A stretch of DNA of 64,000 nucleotides from Rikenellaceae bacterium (GTDB lineage: Bacteria; Bacteroidota; Bacteroidia; Bacteroidales; Rikenellaceae), in contig JAGBHC010000028.1 of the NCBI GenBank assembly GCA_017935625.1, positions 1 to 64,000 of the forward strand. The letters run 5' to 3'. Numbering within the stretch: the stretch's first letter is position 1; each line of letters opens with the position of its first letter. Both the position numbers and the translations under genes were made by a program. Shown piece by piece: positions 41,074 to 49,895 of the stretch. The notes below the pieces were generated by a model. It was not told the origin of the DNA, did no database searches, and was given only the letters and a program-made list of their open reading frames with translations.

Positions 41074-42429
41074 CTACTTCGTCCGTTCGGCCGCGGTCGA
41101 ATCGGCGGTCACGGCGGCAGGCGTCAGCACCACGCCCCACACCGCCGAATCAATCTGCGTCACGCGCCGGGGGTCGCTCTCCCCGGCCAGTTCGGCCTTC
41201 ACCCACTCCGCCACACGTTCGAAAGCAGCCTTGTTCTGCGCGGAGACCGGTTCGGCGGGCGGACTCACCGCCTTGAGCGGGTCGATGGGGGTGCCGCCCT
41301 TCCAGAGGCGGAAATCGAGATGGGGACCGGTCGAGGAGCCGGTGCTGCCCACATAGCCAATCAGCTGCCCCTGCGACACGCGCGAACCCACGGCCAGCCC
41401 CTTGGCATAGCCTCTCAGGTGCATGTATCCGGATGTCAGGTTGTTGGCGTGTTTAATCTTGACCGTGTTGCCGCCGCCTCCGGCCCATCCCTTGGAGATG
41501 ACCACGCCGTCGGCCACCGAATGGACGGGGGTTCCCGACGGAGCGGCGTAATCGACGCCCGTGTGGGGGCGGTAGACCTTATAAATGGGATGGAGCCGCG
41601 CCCGGGTGAACCGCGAACTGATGCGCGTATATTTCAGCGGCGCCTTGAGCAGCTGTTTTCTGAGGCTGGCGCCGTCGGGTTCGAAGAACTGCACCTTGCC
41701 GTTCTGGCGGAACGGGATGGCGGTGTACTGCTTGCCGCCGTGTTCGAACACGGCGCCCCAGATGCGGCCGATGCCCACGCTGAGCGTATCGACATATTTC
41801 TGTTCGTAGATGACCGTGAAGTTGTCGCCCTTCTGGATGCCGAAGAAATCGACCGTCGAGCCGAAGATATCCTCCAGTTCGGCCGCCAGCGCATAGGGGA
41901 GCTCCTCCTCCATGATGGCGCCCCAGAGCGAGGAGTTGATGACCGCCGACTTCTTGAACCGCTCCACCCGCACGTCTTTCTGCCCGGAGGCAATCACCAC
42001 GCTGTCGCCGTGCAGGGTGAAGGTGATGTAGTCGGTCAGGTTCTTCTCATAGACCAGATGGCACAGCCGCCGCGAGGCGCCCAGGGTGTCGCCCGGCTCG
42101 TTCTCCAGAAAGGCGGTGTAGCGGTTCCCGGCCCGCACGTTCCGCAGCGGGAAGATGTCGAGCGACGCCTTGTCGATTCTGTCAATCATCGCGGCGCTCA
42201 CTCCGAATCCGTTGAGTATCTTACCCATCGTCTCGCCCGGAGCCACCTCTCCGTCCACCACCGTATAGTTCTCGTACTCGATGCCGTACATCGTCGGCAC
42301 GGGCTCCGGTTCGCCCGCCTGCTCTTCGGCGGCCTCCCGGCCGCCCCGGCATCCCGTCATGAGCGCCACCGCCGCGACGCACGCCAGCGCTCCGCGGAGC
42401 GGCCCGGCGAAAAAATCGTTGCACTTCAT
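41074..42429 (-). CDS. M23 family metallopeptidase lipoprotein
   Basis: A 451-aa exported protein. The N-terminal signal ends in a lipobox-like ALMTG-C at about residue 27. A LysM/OapA-like region (VAPGETMGKILNGFGVSAAMIDRI) and a middle beta domain follow. The LytM/M23 catalytic domain at about 305-405 has HTGVDYAAPSGTPV (zinc His and Asp), HLRGYAKGL and HLDFRLWKGG (zinc His), so the active site looks complete. It should cut peptidoglycan cross-links or activate amidases during growth. The DPP III gene ends 27 bp upstream, same strand. Confidence 0.94.
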   Translation of the reverse strand: MKCNDFFAGPLRGALACVAAVALMTGCRGGREAAEEQAGEPEPVPTMYGIEYENYTVVDGEVAPGETMGKILNGFGVSAAMIDRIDKASLDIFPLRNVRAGNRYTAFLENEPGDTLGASRRLCHLVYEKNLTDYITFTLHGDSVVIASGQKDVRVERFKKSAVINSSLWGAIMEEELPYALAAELEDIFGSTVDFFGIQKGDNFTVIYEQKYVDTLSVGIGRIWGAVFEHGGKQYTAIPFRQNGKVQFFEPDGASLRKQLLKAPLKYTRISSRFTRARLHPIYKVYRPHTGVDYAAPSGTPVHSVADGVVISKGWAGGGGNTVKIKHANNLTSGYMHLRGYAKGLAVGSRVSQGQLIGYVGSTGSSTGPHLDFRLWKGGTPIDPLKAVSPPAEPVSAQNKAAFERVAEWVKAELAGESDPRRVTQIDSAVWGVVLTPAAVTADSTAAERTK

Positions 42430-42456
42430 TCCTTGACCCTTTTAGCTGTTCGCATG

Positions 42457-44499
42457 TCAGTTTTTCGACGGGAGGAACGAATAGTTCTCCGAATAGTCGA
42501 GCATCTGGCCCGCATAGTCTTCGGTGTATCCGATTTCCACGTCCACAATCTCACCGTTCTCCAGGACCGGCGTATAGACCGGATTCACGAATCCGGCGTA
42601 GGGCTGAATCCCCAGCGAGGCGTAGCGCTCCAGCACCTCGGCGTGCAGTTCGGGGTCCACCTTCACCCCGTAGCTCTCCACCAGCCGGCGGCCCGCCTCG
42701 AAATCGCCCTCGCTCTTGATGCGCTGCACCTCGCGCAGCATCCGTCCGAAGAGTTCGCGCAGCTTCTCGAAATCGTTCACCACCACGTAGCGCTTGCCGT
42801 TCTCGGTCACCCACTCGATGACCTTGTCGGCCTTGCCCTGCTCGTAGCACCACTCGGCAATCAGCTTGCGGTTGCGCATGTGGGCCTCCTCGACGTTCTT
42901 GCCCGGCTCGATGCGTGCCAGCTGGGTCATCAGACCGTTCATGATATAGCTGGCATACTGTGCCTTGGCCACGTCGAATCCCGGCACCAGCCCCAGCTCC
43001 GCCATCTTGGGGTCGCCCAGATAGTAGAGGCCGAACAAGTCGGCGCGGGTCTCCTCCAGCGTGGAGCCGTAGCTGCCCAGCTCGGAGCCCTTCACGCCGG
43101 GGGCCAGCTGTCCCGAACCGTGGCCCAGACACTCGTGCAGGTCGGTGTGGAGGTTGTCGCCCAGCAGGCCGTACTCGGCCACGCGGCGGCGGTCCTCCTC
43201 GCGGAGCATGAACTCCTCCTGCAGGCCGTTGCCCTTGGCGGCCTCGGCGTAGGCCTGGGTGATATTCTGTATGGTCACGCTCTTCGAGCCGTGCTCCTTG
43301 CGAATCCAGTCGGCATTGGGGAGGTTGATTCCGATGGGGGTGGCCGGATAGCAGTCGCCGCCCAGCATCGCCACGTTGATGACCTTGGCGCTCACGCCCT
43401 TCACCTCCTTTTTCTTATAGCGGTCGTCCACCGGCGAATGGTCCTCGAACCACTGCGCCGCCCCGCTGATGACCCACGTGCGCTGCGTGGCCTGGTCGTC
43501 GCGGTAATTGACGTTGCTCTCCCACGAAGCCTTGTAGCCCAGCGGGTCGCCGTAGTTCTCGATGAAGCCGTTCACGAAGTCGATGCGCGAAACGGTGTCC
43601 TCCACCCACAGGATGTTGTAGGCGTCGAACTGTCTCAGGTCGCCCGTGCGGTAGTACTCCGCCAGCGCTTCGATGGTCTCCTTCTGGGGCGAAGCGGCCA
43701 CTCCGGCGGCCTTCTCCAGCCAGTAGACGATTCGTTCGATGGCCGGCGAATACATGCCGCCCACCTTCCACACCCGCTCCGTGAGCCGGCCGTTCTCCTT
43801 GACCAGCTTCGAATTCAGGCCGTAGGAGACGGGCCGCGGGTCGTCGGGGTCGGCCATCGACGCGAAGTAGCGCTCGGCCTCGGCCTGGGAAACCCCCTCG
43901 TAGTAGTTGCTCGACGAGGTGAGCAGCAGGTCGTCGCCGTCCCGCTGGTTGAGCCGGGTGGCATAGAGCGACGCATCGAAAATCGCGGGCTTGACGATGG
44001 CCATCAACGCCTGGCGGTCGCCCCACTCGCCCGGCAGCCGGTCGTCGGGCACGCCGGCCAGCAGCTCGTCGAAGTAGGCCTCCGAAAATTCGGGCACGAA
44101 CTTGTCGTTGCTGTAATGGTGATGGATGCCGTTGGCGAACCACACCTTCTTGAGGTACTTCTCGAAAGCGGCCCATTCGGGGGTGGTGCGGTCGCCGTCG
44201 AAGCCGGCATAGGCCGCCTCCAGCGTGCGCCGGATGGCCAGGTTGTATTTGAAATTCTGGTCGAAAAGAATGTCGCGTCCGCACAGGGCCGCCTGGTTGA
44301 GATAGTAGATGAGGGTCTTCTCCTGCAGCGGCATCTCTTCGAAGCCGGGCACCCGGTAGCGGAGCACCTTGATATCGTCGAAGGCATCTATCTGCCAGCG
44401 GAACGGCTCTTCGGCCTGCCGCTTCCCCTCCGGGCCGGCGCACGACACGCTTCCCGCCACGAGCGTGGTCATCGTTATCACTTTCACCATGTTTTTCAT
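42457..44499 (-). CDS. Dipeptidyl-peptidase III (M49) lipoprotein
   Basis: A 680-aa zinc peptidase, from MKNMVKVITMTTLVAGSVSC: the LVAGSVS-C lipobox suggests surface or periplasmic anchoring. The M49 motif appears as HECLGH near residue 455, with the second zinc motif EETRADLFGLYYLG near 480 (EExRAD). Bacteroidetes M49 enzymes such as that of Bacteroides thetaiotaomicron use the shorter HExxxH form seen here is HECLGH (HExxGH), the usual one. It removes N-terminal dipeptides, helping peptide feeding. An in-frame upstream ATG at 44553 is unlikely because it displaces the signal peptide. Confidence 0.93.
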   Translation of the reverse strand: MKNMVKVITMTTLVAGSVSCAGPEGKRQAEEPFRWQIDAFDDIKVLRYRVPGFEEMPLQEKTLIYYLNQAALCGRDILFDQNFKYNLAIRRTLEAAYAGFDGDRTTPEWAAFEKYLKKVWFANGIHHHYSNDKFVPEFSEAYFDELLAGVPDDRLPGEWGDRQALMAIVKPAIFDASLYATRLNQRDGDDLLLTSSSNYYEGVSQAEAERYFASMADPDDPRPVSYGLNSKLVKENGRLTERVWKVGGMYSPAIERIVYWLEKAAGVAASPQKETIEALAEYYRTGDLRQFDAYNILWVEDTVSRIDFVNGFIENYGDPLGYKASWESNVNYRDDQATQRTWVISGAAQWFEDHSPVDDRYKKKEVKGVSAKVINVAMLGGDCYPATPIGINLPNADWIRKEHGSKSVTIQNITQAYAEAAKGNGLQEEFMLREEDRRRVAEYGLLGDNLHTDLHECLGHGSGQLAPGVKGSELGSYGSTLEETRADLFGLYYLGDPKMAELGLVPGFDVAKAQYASYIMNGLMTQLARIEPGKNVEEAHMRNRKLIAEWCYEQGKADKVIEWVTENGKRYVVVNDFEKLRELFGRMLREVQRIKSEGDFEAGRRLVESYGVKVDPELHAEVLERYASLGIQPYAGFVNPVYTPVLENGEIVDVEIGYTEDYAGQMLDYSENYSFLPSKN

Positions 44500-44528
44500 A
44501 AGCTCTATATTCGGAATTATATTGAATG

Positions 44529-44536
44529 CAAAGTTA
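44529..44536 (-). promoter_or_regulatory. Putative -7 box for the DPP III gene
   Basis: Minus strand TAACTTTG, 30 bp before the start. A TTTTTTG run just upstream is too close to be the -33 box. Confidence 0.55.
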
Positions 44537-44673
44537 CGCAAAAAATCTTTCACGACGCTCTTCCGGGGGCTCTCTCCCCTCCCCTTAGGACAGCGGCCGG
44601 CACGAAGGCGGCCGCAGCCGGAAGATGTCCGCAGCCCCTCCGCGCAGCCGGCAGCGGGGCCGCGCGGTCCCGG

Positions 44674-45039
44674 CTACCGGTCTCTTCTCAGCCGGTAACG
44701 GGCTCCGTAATCCAGCATGAACTCCAGCGTCTGCTGGAAGACGGCCTCCACCTGCGAGGGAACCAATATCCGCGAATCGTCGCCGCAGCGGTCCGCCAGC
44801 AGCCGGGGCAGCCGCTCCATACGGGTACCCAGACGCCTGGCCATCGCCTCGGCCAGCTCCCGCTCCACGATGGCATGCTGCTCGTAATCGCGGCCGTGGT
44901 CCTCGTAATCGATGAAATCCATCCCCACGACCAGATTCCCGTAGCGGTCTATTCCGGCCACCACGGAGGCCCCTATCTCCATATCCTCGTCCGACTCGGC
45001 TACCATCACGGCCGAACTCAGTTCGCACAACGATTCCAT
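44674..45039 (-). CDS. Hypothetical protein
   Basis: A 121-aa acidic soluble protein starting MESLCELSSAVMVAESDEDM. The first half is strand-like (IGASVVAGIDRYGNLVVGMDFIDYED), the second helical (AIVERELAEAMARRLGTRMERL; QVEAVFQQTLEFMLDYG). No signal peptide, membrane segment or catalytic motif is evident and I do not recognise the family. The upstream extension of the frame lacks a plausible start. It is divergent from the DUF456 gene. The stop is 174 bp from the DPP III start. Confidence 0.7.
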   Translation of the reverse strand: MESLCELSSAVMVAESDEDMEIGASVVAGIDRYGNLVVGMDFIDYEDHGRDYEQHAIVERELAEAMARRLGTRMERLPRLLADRCGDDSRILVPSQVEAVFQQTLEFMLDYGARYRLRRDR

Positions 45040-45141
45040 AACTATTACCCTCTGTTTTCGGATTAAGCTGTCGCTACGGTGACAAAAATACCGAAAAATC
45101 GACAGCCTTGCAACCCCGTTCCCGTTTTTCCGGTCCGTTTT

Positions 45142-45173
45142 TTTGCCTCGGCCCGCCGCTTTCGCTATCTTTG
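45142..45173 (+). promoter_or_regulatory. Promoter of the DUF456 gene
   Basis: TTTG (45142-45145), 20 bp, TATCTTTG (45166-45173): full consensus match, 35 bp before the ATG. Confidence 0.82.
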
Positions 45174-45208
45174 CGCAGTCATTCCCGTTGCAACGAACGT
45201 AAACAAGG

Positions 45209-45688
45209 ATGGAAATATTTTTATCGATACTGGCGATTCTGCTCTCCCTGGCGGGAGTGGCGGGATGCATCATCCCCATGCTTCCGGGCCCCCCGCTGGG
45301 CTGGCTGGCCATGCTGGCCGCCCGCTTCCTGCCGGGATGCGACTTCTCCGGCACGGCGCTCGCCCTCTGGGGCGCAATCACCCTGGCGGTCACCCTGCTC
45401 GACTACTGGCTGCCCGTCGAACTGACCCGCCGGCTGGGCGGTTCGCGCAGCGGCGTGGCGGGAGCCACCGTGGGCGTCATCGCCGGACTCTTCATTCTCC
45501 CGCCGCTGGGACTCATCGTCTGCCCCTTCCTGGGAGCCCTGCTGGGCGAACTGCTCAACGACCGCCGCGACAGCGCCACCGCATTCCGCGTGGCCATGGG
45601 GTCGCTGGCCGCCTTCGTAGCGGGCACCGGCGTCAAACTCATCGTCTGCGGAGCCATGTGCTGGCACGTCGCACGCGCCCTGTGGTAG
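45209..45688 (+). CDS. DUF456 family integral membrane protein
   Basis: A 159-aa protein with about four or five hydrophobic segments and the Gly/Pro-rich DUF456 pattern: LLSLAGVAGCIIPMLPGPPLGWLAMLAARF, TLLDYWLPVELTRRLGGSRSGVAGATVGVIAGLF, PPLGLIVCPFLGALLGELLNDRRD and ALAAFVAGTGVKLIVC-like end. The AGCIIPMLPGPP and GALLGEL motifs are diagnostic. Function is unknown. It has its own promoter; the M16 protease gene follows 103 bp later with a separate -7 box. Confidence 0.9.
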   Translation: MEIFLSILAILLSLAGVAGCIIPMLPGPPLGWLAMLAARFLPGCDFSGTALALWGAITLAVTLLDYWLPVELTRRLGGSRSGVAGATVGVIAGLFILPPLGLIVCPFLGALLGELLNDRRDSATAFRVAMGSLAAFVAGTGVKLIVCGAMCWHVARALW

Positions 45689-45740
45689 CCCTTCCGCAGA
45701 AAAATCGGGACCCGGCGCACCACTTCCCGCGAAATATCGC

Positions 45741-45748
45741 TACATTTG
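45741..45748 (+). promoter_or_regulatory. Putative -7 box for the M16 protease gene
   Basis: TACATTTG, 43 bp before the ATG. No clear -33 TTTG. Confidence 0.5.
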
Positions 45749-45791
45749 CAACGGACACAGCGTGTCCGACAACTTTTATCTCTTTTCAGTT

Positions 45792-48707
45792 ATGAAGAAA
45801 CTATCGCTTATTCTCGCACTGCTGCTCTCCGTAGCGGTCATGTGCTCGTGCGGCAAACGCTACTCCTACCGGACGGTGGAGGGCGACCCGCTCAAAACCC
45901 GCATCTACACCCTCGACAACGGTCTGAAGGTCTACATGGCGGTAAACAAGGAGACCCCGCGCATACAGACCTACATCGCGGTGAAGGTGGGCGGCAAGAA
46001 CGACCCCGCGCAGACCACCGGTCTGGCCCACTACTTCGAACACCTGATGTTCAAGGGCACCCAGCAGTTCGGCACCCAGGACTACGAGGCCGAAAAGCCC
46101 CTGCTCGACACCATCGAACAGCTCTTCGAGCGCTACCGCACCCTCGACGACGAGGAGCAACGCAAGGCCCTCTACCGCCGCATCGACAGCGTGAGCCAGG
46201 AGGCCTCGAAGCTGGCCATTCCCAACGAGTACGACAAACTGATGGCCGCCATCGGAGCCAACGGCACCAACGCCTACACCGGCTACGACCAGACCGTCTA
46301 CGTGGAGGATATCCCCTCGAACCAAATCGACAACTGGGCCCGCATCCAGGCCGACCGCTTCAAGAACGTGGTCATCCGCGGATTCCACACCGAGCTGGAG
46401 ACCATCTACGAGGAGAAGAACATGTCGCTGACCAGCGACACCGGCAAGGAGTTCGACAGCATACTCAACATGCTCTACCCCCACCACCCCTACGGCACGC
46501 AGGACATTCTGGGCACCCAGGAGCACCTGAAGAACCCCTCCATCACCAACGTCAAGAAGTACCACGACACCTACTACGTGCCCAACAACATGGCCATCTG
46601 CCTCTCGGGCGACTTCGACCCCGAGGAGATGATTGCCACCCTCGACAAATACTTCGGCGACATGGTTCCCAACCCGGAGATTCCCGTGCTGAGCTATGAG
46701 CCCGAAACGCCCATCGCCGCCCCCGAAGCCCGCGAGGTGCTCGGCCCCGAGGCCGAAAACGTGGCCGTGGCATGGCGCATCGGCGGTGCCGCCTCCGAGG
46801 ATGCCGACCTGGCCGAGCTGGCCCGCGGCATACTCTACAACGGACAGGCCGGTCTGTTCGACATCAACCTCAACCTCTCGCAGTCGGTGCTGGGCGCCTA
46901 CGCCATGCCCGAAACGCTGGCCGACTACGGCGTCTTCTACGCCATCGGCTATCCCAAGCAGGGCCAGTCGCTGGACGAGGTGCGCGAGCTGATGCTCGGC
47001 CAGATTGCCCGGCTTCGGGCGGGCGACTTCGACGAGGAGCTGCTCCAGGCCACCATCAACAACCTCAAATCGCGCAAGATGGCCCGCCTGGACACCAATG
47101 CCGGCCGCGCCGACGCCTTCGTGAATTCGTTCATCAACGGCACCGACTGGAGCGACGAGGTGAAGCACCTCGACCGGCTGGGCAAAATCACCAAGGAGCA
47201 GGTGGTGGCCTTCGCCAACCGCGCCCTGGGAGCCGACAACTACGTGATGGTCTACAAACGTCAGGGAACCGACCCCAACGAACAGAAAATCGCCAAGCCC
47301 GAAATCACCCCCATCGCCACCAACCGCGACGCCAAGAGCGACTTCCTCTCCGAGGTGCAGGCCTCGCAGGTGAAGCCCATCGAACCGGTGTTCGTGGACT
47401 ATGACCGCGACCTGTCGAAGTTCTCCGCCAAGTCGAATCTGCCCGTGCTCTACAAGCGCAACGAAACCACGGGCCTGTTCACCCTCACCTATCTCTTCGA
47501 GACCGGCTCCGACAGCGACCCCGTGCTCAGCTACGCGTTCGACTACCTCAACTACCTGGGCACCGGGAACCGCAGCGCCGCCGACATCGCCGCCGAATTC
47601 TACAAGATAGCCTGCTCCTACGCTTTCCGCGTGGGTGCGGTCGAGACCTCCGTGGTCATCTCCGGTCTGAACGAGAACATGGAGAAGGCGATGGCGCTGG
47701 TCGAGGAGCTGATTGCCGAGGCCCGGCCCGACGAGCAGGTGCTCGCCAACATGAAGGCCGACTACCTCAAGTCGCGTCAGGACAACAAGCTCAACCAGAA
47801 CGCCAACTTCAACGCGCTGCGCCGCTACGCCTACTACGGTCCCGACTACATCCGCCGTTCGACCCTGAGCAACGAGGCTCTCGGCGCCCTCACCTCCGAG
47901 GAGCTGCTGGGCAAGGTCCGCGACCTGTTCGGCAAGGAGCACACCGTACTCTACTACGGTCCCTCGAGCGGACAGCAGGTGGTAGCCGCCCTCGACGCCG
48001 GCCACCGCATTCCCGAGACGCTGGCGCCGGTGGACAAGACCGCCTATCCGGTCAAGCTGCAGACCCCCGAAAACAAGGTGCTGCTGGCCCAGTACGACGC
48101 CAAACAGCTCTACTACCAGCAGTTCTCCGACCGCGGCGAGCAGTTCGACCCGGCCAATGACGCCGAGTTGGCCCTCTACAACGAGTACTTCGGCGGCGGC
48201 ATGAACTCCATCGTCTTCCAGGAGATGCGCGAGGCACGCGGACTGGCCTATTCGGCTTCCGCCCACCTGGGAGCCCCCCAGTTCGCCGGCGACACCTACT
48301 ACTTCATCGCCATCATCGCCACCCAGAACGACAAGATGACCACCGCCATCGAGGCTTTCGACGATATCATCAACCGCATGCCCGAGAGCGAGGCGGCCTT
48401 CAACGTGGCCAAGGAGTCGCTCATCGCACGGCTGCGCACGGCACGCACCATCAAGAGCGCGGTGCTCAACTCCTACCTCGCCGCCAAACGCCTGGGCATC
48501 GACTACGACCGCAACAAGGCCCTCTACGAGAAGGTGCGCGACATGACCCTCGAGGATGTGAAGGCCGCCCAGCGGAAATGGGTCGAAGGACGCAAGTACA
48601 CCTACTGCATCCTGGGCGACATCAAGGAGCTCGACCTTCACAAGCTGCAAAGTCTGAGCGACAAGCCGGTGGAGATTCTCTCCTCGGAACAGATATTCGG
48701 CTATTAG
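45792..48707 (+). CDS. M16 family zinc protease lipoprotein (two-repeat)
   Basis: A 971-aa pitrilysin-like peptidase. The signal MKKLSLILALLLSVAVMCSC ends in cysteines that could be lipidated. The N-terminal half has the inverted zinc motif HYFEH (His80, Glu83, His84 in LAHYFEHLMFKGT) and the distal Glu in ELETIYEEKNM, so it should be active. The second half (from about residue 540) repeats the fold without the zinc motif, with the R/Y pair region YYQQFSDRGEQFD and REARGLAYSASAHLG. The start at 45792 is preferred over an in-frame ATG-less extension to 45762. A strong terminator follows. Confidence 0.95.
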   Translation: MKKLSLILALLLSVAVMCSCGKRYSYRTVEGDPLKTRIYTLDNGLKVYMAVNKETPRIQTYIAVKVGGKNDPAQTTGLAHYFEHLMFKGTQQFGTQDYEAEKPLLDTIEQLFERYRTLDDEEQRKALYRRIDSVSQEASKLAIPNEYDKLMAAIGANGTNAYTGYDQTVYVEDIPSNQIDNWARIQADRFKNVVIRGFHTELETIYEEKNMSLTSDTGKEFDSILNMLYPHHPYGTQDILGTQEHLKNPSITNVKKYHDTYYVPNNMAICLSGDFDPEEMIATLDKYFGDMVPNPEIPVLSYEPETPIAAPEAREVLGPEAENVAVAWRIGGAASEDADLAELARGILYNGQAGLFDINLNLSQSVLGAYAMPETLADYGVFYAIGYPKQGQSLDEVRELMLGQIARLRAGDFDEELLQATINNLKSRKMARLDTNAGRADAFVNSFINGTDWSDEVKHLDRLGKITKEQVVAFANRALGADNYVMVYKRQGTDPNEQKIAKPEITPIATNRDAKSDFLSEVQASQVKPIEPVFVDYDRDLSKFSAKSNLPVLYKRNETTGLFTLTYLFETGSDSDPVLSYAFDYLNYLGTGNRSAADIAAEFYKIACSYAFRVGAVETSVVISGLNENMEKAMALVEELIAEARPDEQVLANMKADYLKSRQDNKLNQNANFNALRRYAYYGPDYIRRSTLSNEALGALTSEELLGKVRDLFGKEHTVLYYGPSSGQQVVAALDAGHRIPETLAPVDKTAYPVKLQTPENKVLLAQYDAKQLYYQQFSDRGEQFDPANDAELALYNEYFGGGMNSIVFQEMREARGLAYSASAHLGAPQFAGDTYYFIAIIATQNDKMTTAIEAFDDIINRMPESEAAFNVAKESLIARLRTARTIKSAVLNSYLAAKRLGIDYDRNKALYEKVRDMTLEDVKAAQRKWVEGRKYTYCILGDIKELDLHKLQSLSDKPVEILSSEQIFGY

Positions 48708-48726
48708 TCCCGAATCCCGCCGACAA

Positions 48727-48768
48727 CGAAAAGGTGTCCGACCCGGAGGTCGGACACCTTTTCGTTTT
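48727..48768 (+). terminator. Terminator of the M16 protease gene
   Basis: Perfect 17-bp stem (CGAAAAGGTGTCCGACC and complement) with a CGGA loop, then TTTT. Confidence 0.92.
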
Positions 48769-48774
48769 ACCCGA

Positions 48775-49000
48775 AGGCCCCATTCGTCCGGGCTCCCTTC
48801 CGCCCGAAAACCCTCTTCATCCGGGGTCCCTCTTCATCCGGGCCCCCTCTCGCCCGAGGTCCGTTCTGTTTTCCCCCATCCGGGAATCCGTCCCGCCCGA
48901 AAGCCCTTTCCGTCCGACTCCGTCCCATCGGAGGTCTGCCCGCCCCGAAGCCCTTTCGCCCCGGGAACCCGCTTTATCCGAAAACCTGCTTGCCCCAAGA
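48775..49000. repeat. Degenerate tandem repeats of about 19 bp
   Basis: Units near CCCTCTTCATCCGGGGTC recur about a dozen times (GTCCGGGCTCCCTTCCGCC, CATCCGGGCCCCCTCTCGC, CCGAAAGCCCTTTCCGTCC). The period drifts between 17 and 21. No plausible coding frame. The remainder to 49271 is C- and A-rich and unassigned. Confidence 0.65.
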
Positions 49001-49271
49001 CCGCCGCGAAGAGACCTTTTTCCGCTCCGACCGTTTCCGGAAACAGCCGTCCCGGAACTCTTCCGGCCTCCCCGCACGGCTCCGTTCCCCGCACCGCTCC
49101 GGTGCGGCCGTTCCGAAAGGCGCCCGGCGGCGAACGATGCCCCCGGCGAACAATGCCCCGCGGCAAAAGACGCCCGCAAAAACGGTGCTTCCGCACCGCA
49201 CGAACACACCCCAAACACACCCCCAACGCACCACACGAACACACCACCCAAACACTCCGCACGAAACGAAA

Positions 49272-49305
49272 GGGAGGCCGTCCGGCAAATGTCGGACGGC
49301 CTCCC
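49272..49305 (-). terminator. Terminator of the lipocalin-like gene
   Basis: Perfect 13-bp stem GGGAGGCCGTCCG / CGGACGGCCTCCC with an 8-nt loop, followed on the minus strand by TTTCGTTTCG, 17 bp past the gene's stop. Confidence 0.85.
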
Positions 49306-49321
49306 CGTTCGGTTTCCACCG

Positions 49322-49882
49322 TTACCGGCGGGTATATCTCTCTTCGAAACCGGAAGCGGACGAAAGCACCAGCTCGGTGTCATCGAGCCGCACCACCTCC
49401 ACCGTATCGGCGAAATCGATGGTCTGGCCGTTTCCGACGCTCTTGCCCGTCAGCACCAGCCTGCCGTCCTCCGACAGGCCCCAGGTCTCATAGAGCAGCG
49501 TGGCGCGGTTGATGGAGGCTGCCGCACCCTTGGGCTGCAGCTCGATTCCCTCCGACTCCTGCTCGTTGCCGGGAACGGGATGCACCCAGCTGCCGATGAG
49601 TCCGGCATAGGTCTTGTCGCACACCACCCGCGAAGCGGCGAACATCTTCTTCGAAACGGTGTAGGTCACCGTCACGGGAGCTCCCGCAGGCAGGCCCCAC
49701 GCCTCGCTCAGGTCGGCTTTCCCGATGTTGAACACCGTTATCATCTTGTCGTGAGTCACCAGCAGCGCGTCGGCAGTCGCCTCCATCACCTTGCCGGTCA
49801 CGATACGCTCCTCGGGTGCGGAGCAGGCCACGGCCGCAACCGCCGCCAGGGCGGCGAGAGCCCGATTCATTACCCTTTTCAT
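49322..49882 (-). CDS. Lipocalin-like lipoprotein
   Basis: A 186-aa exported protein with signal MKRVMNRALAALAAVAAVAC (lipobox AAVA-C). Residues 25-95 form a beta-rich domain (RIVTGKVMEATADALLVTHDKMITVFNI, VTVTYTVSKK). Residues about 95-186 match the lipocalin-like domain found in Bacteroides lipoproteins (IGSWVHPVPG, ESEGIELQPKGAAASI, LLYETWGLSEDGRLVLTGKS). It is probably on the outer membrane, with unknown ligand. The glyS stop is 13 bp from the start of this gene, so they form a unit. Confidence 0.82.
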   Translation of the reverse strand: MKRVMNRALAALAAVAAVACSAPEERIVTGKVMEATADALLVTHDKMITVFNIGKADLSEAWGLPAGAPVTVTYTVSKKMFAASRVVCDKTYAGLIGSWVHPVPGNEQESEGIELQPKGAAASINRATLLYETWGLSEDGRLVLTGKSVGNGQTIDFADTVEVVRLDDTELVLSSASGFEERYTRR

Positions 49883-49895
49883 AATCCGTTACGTT

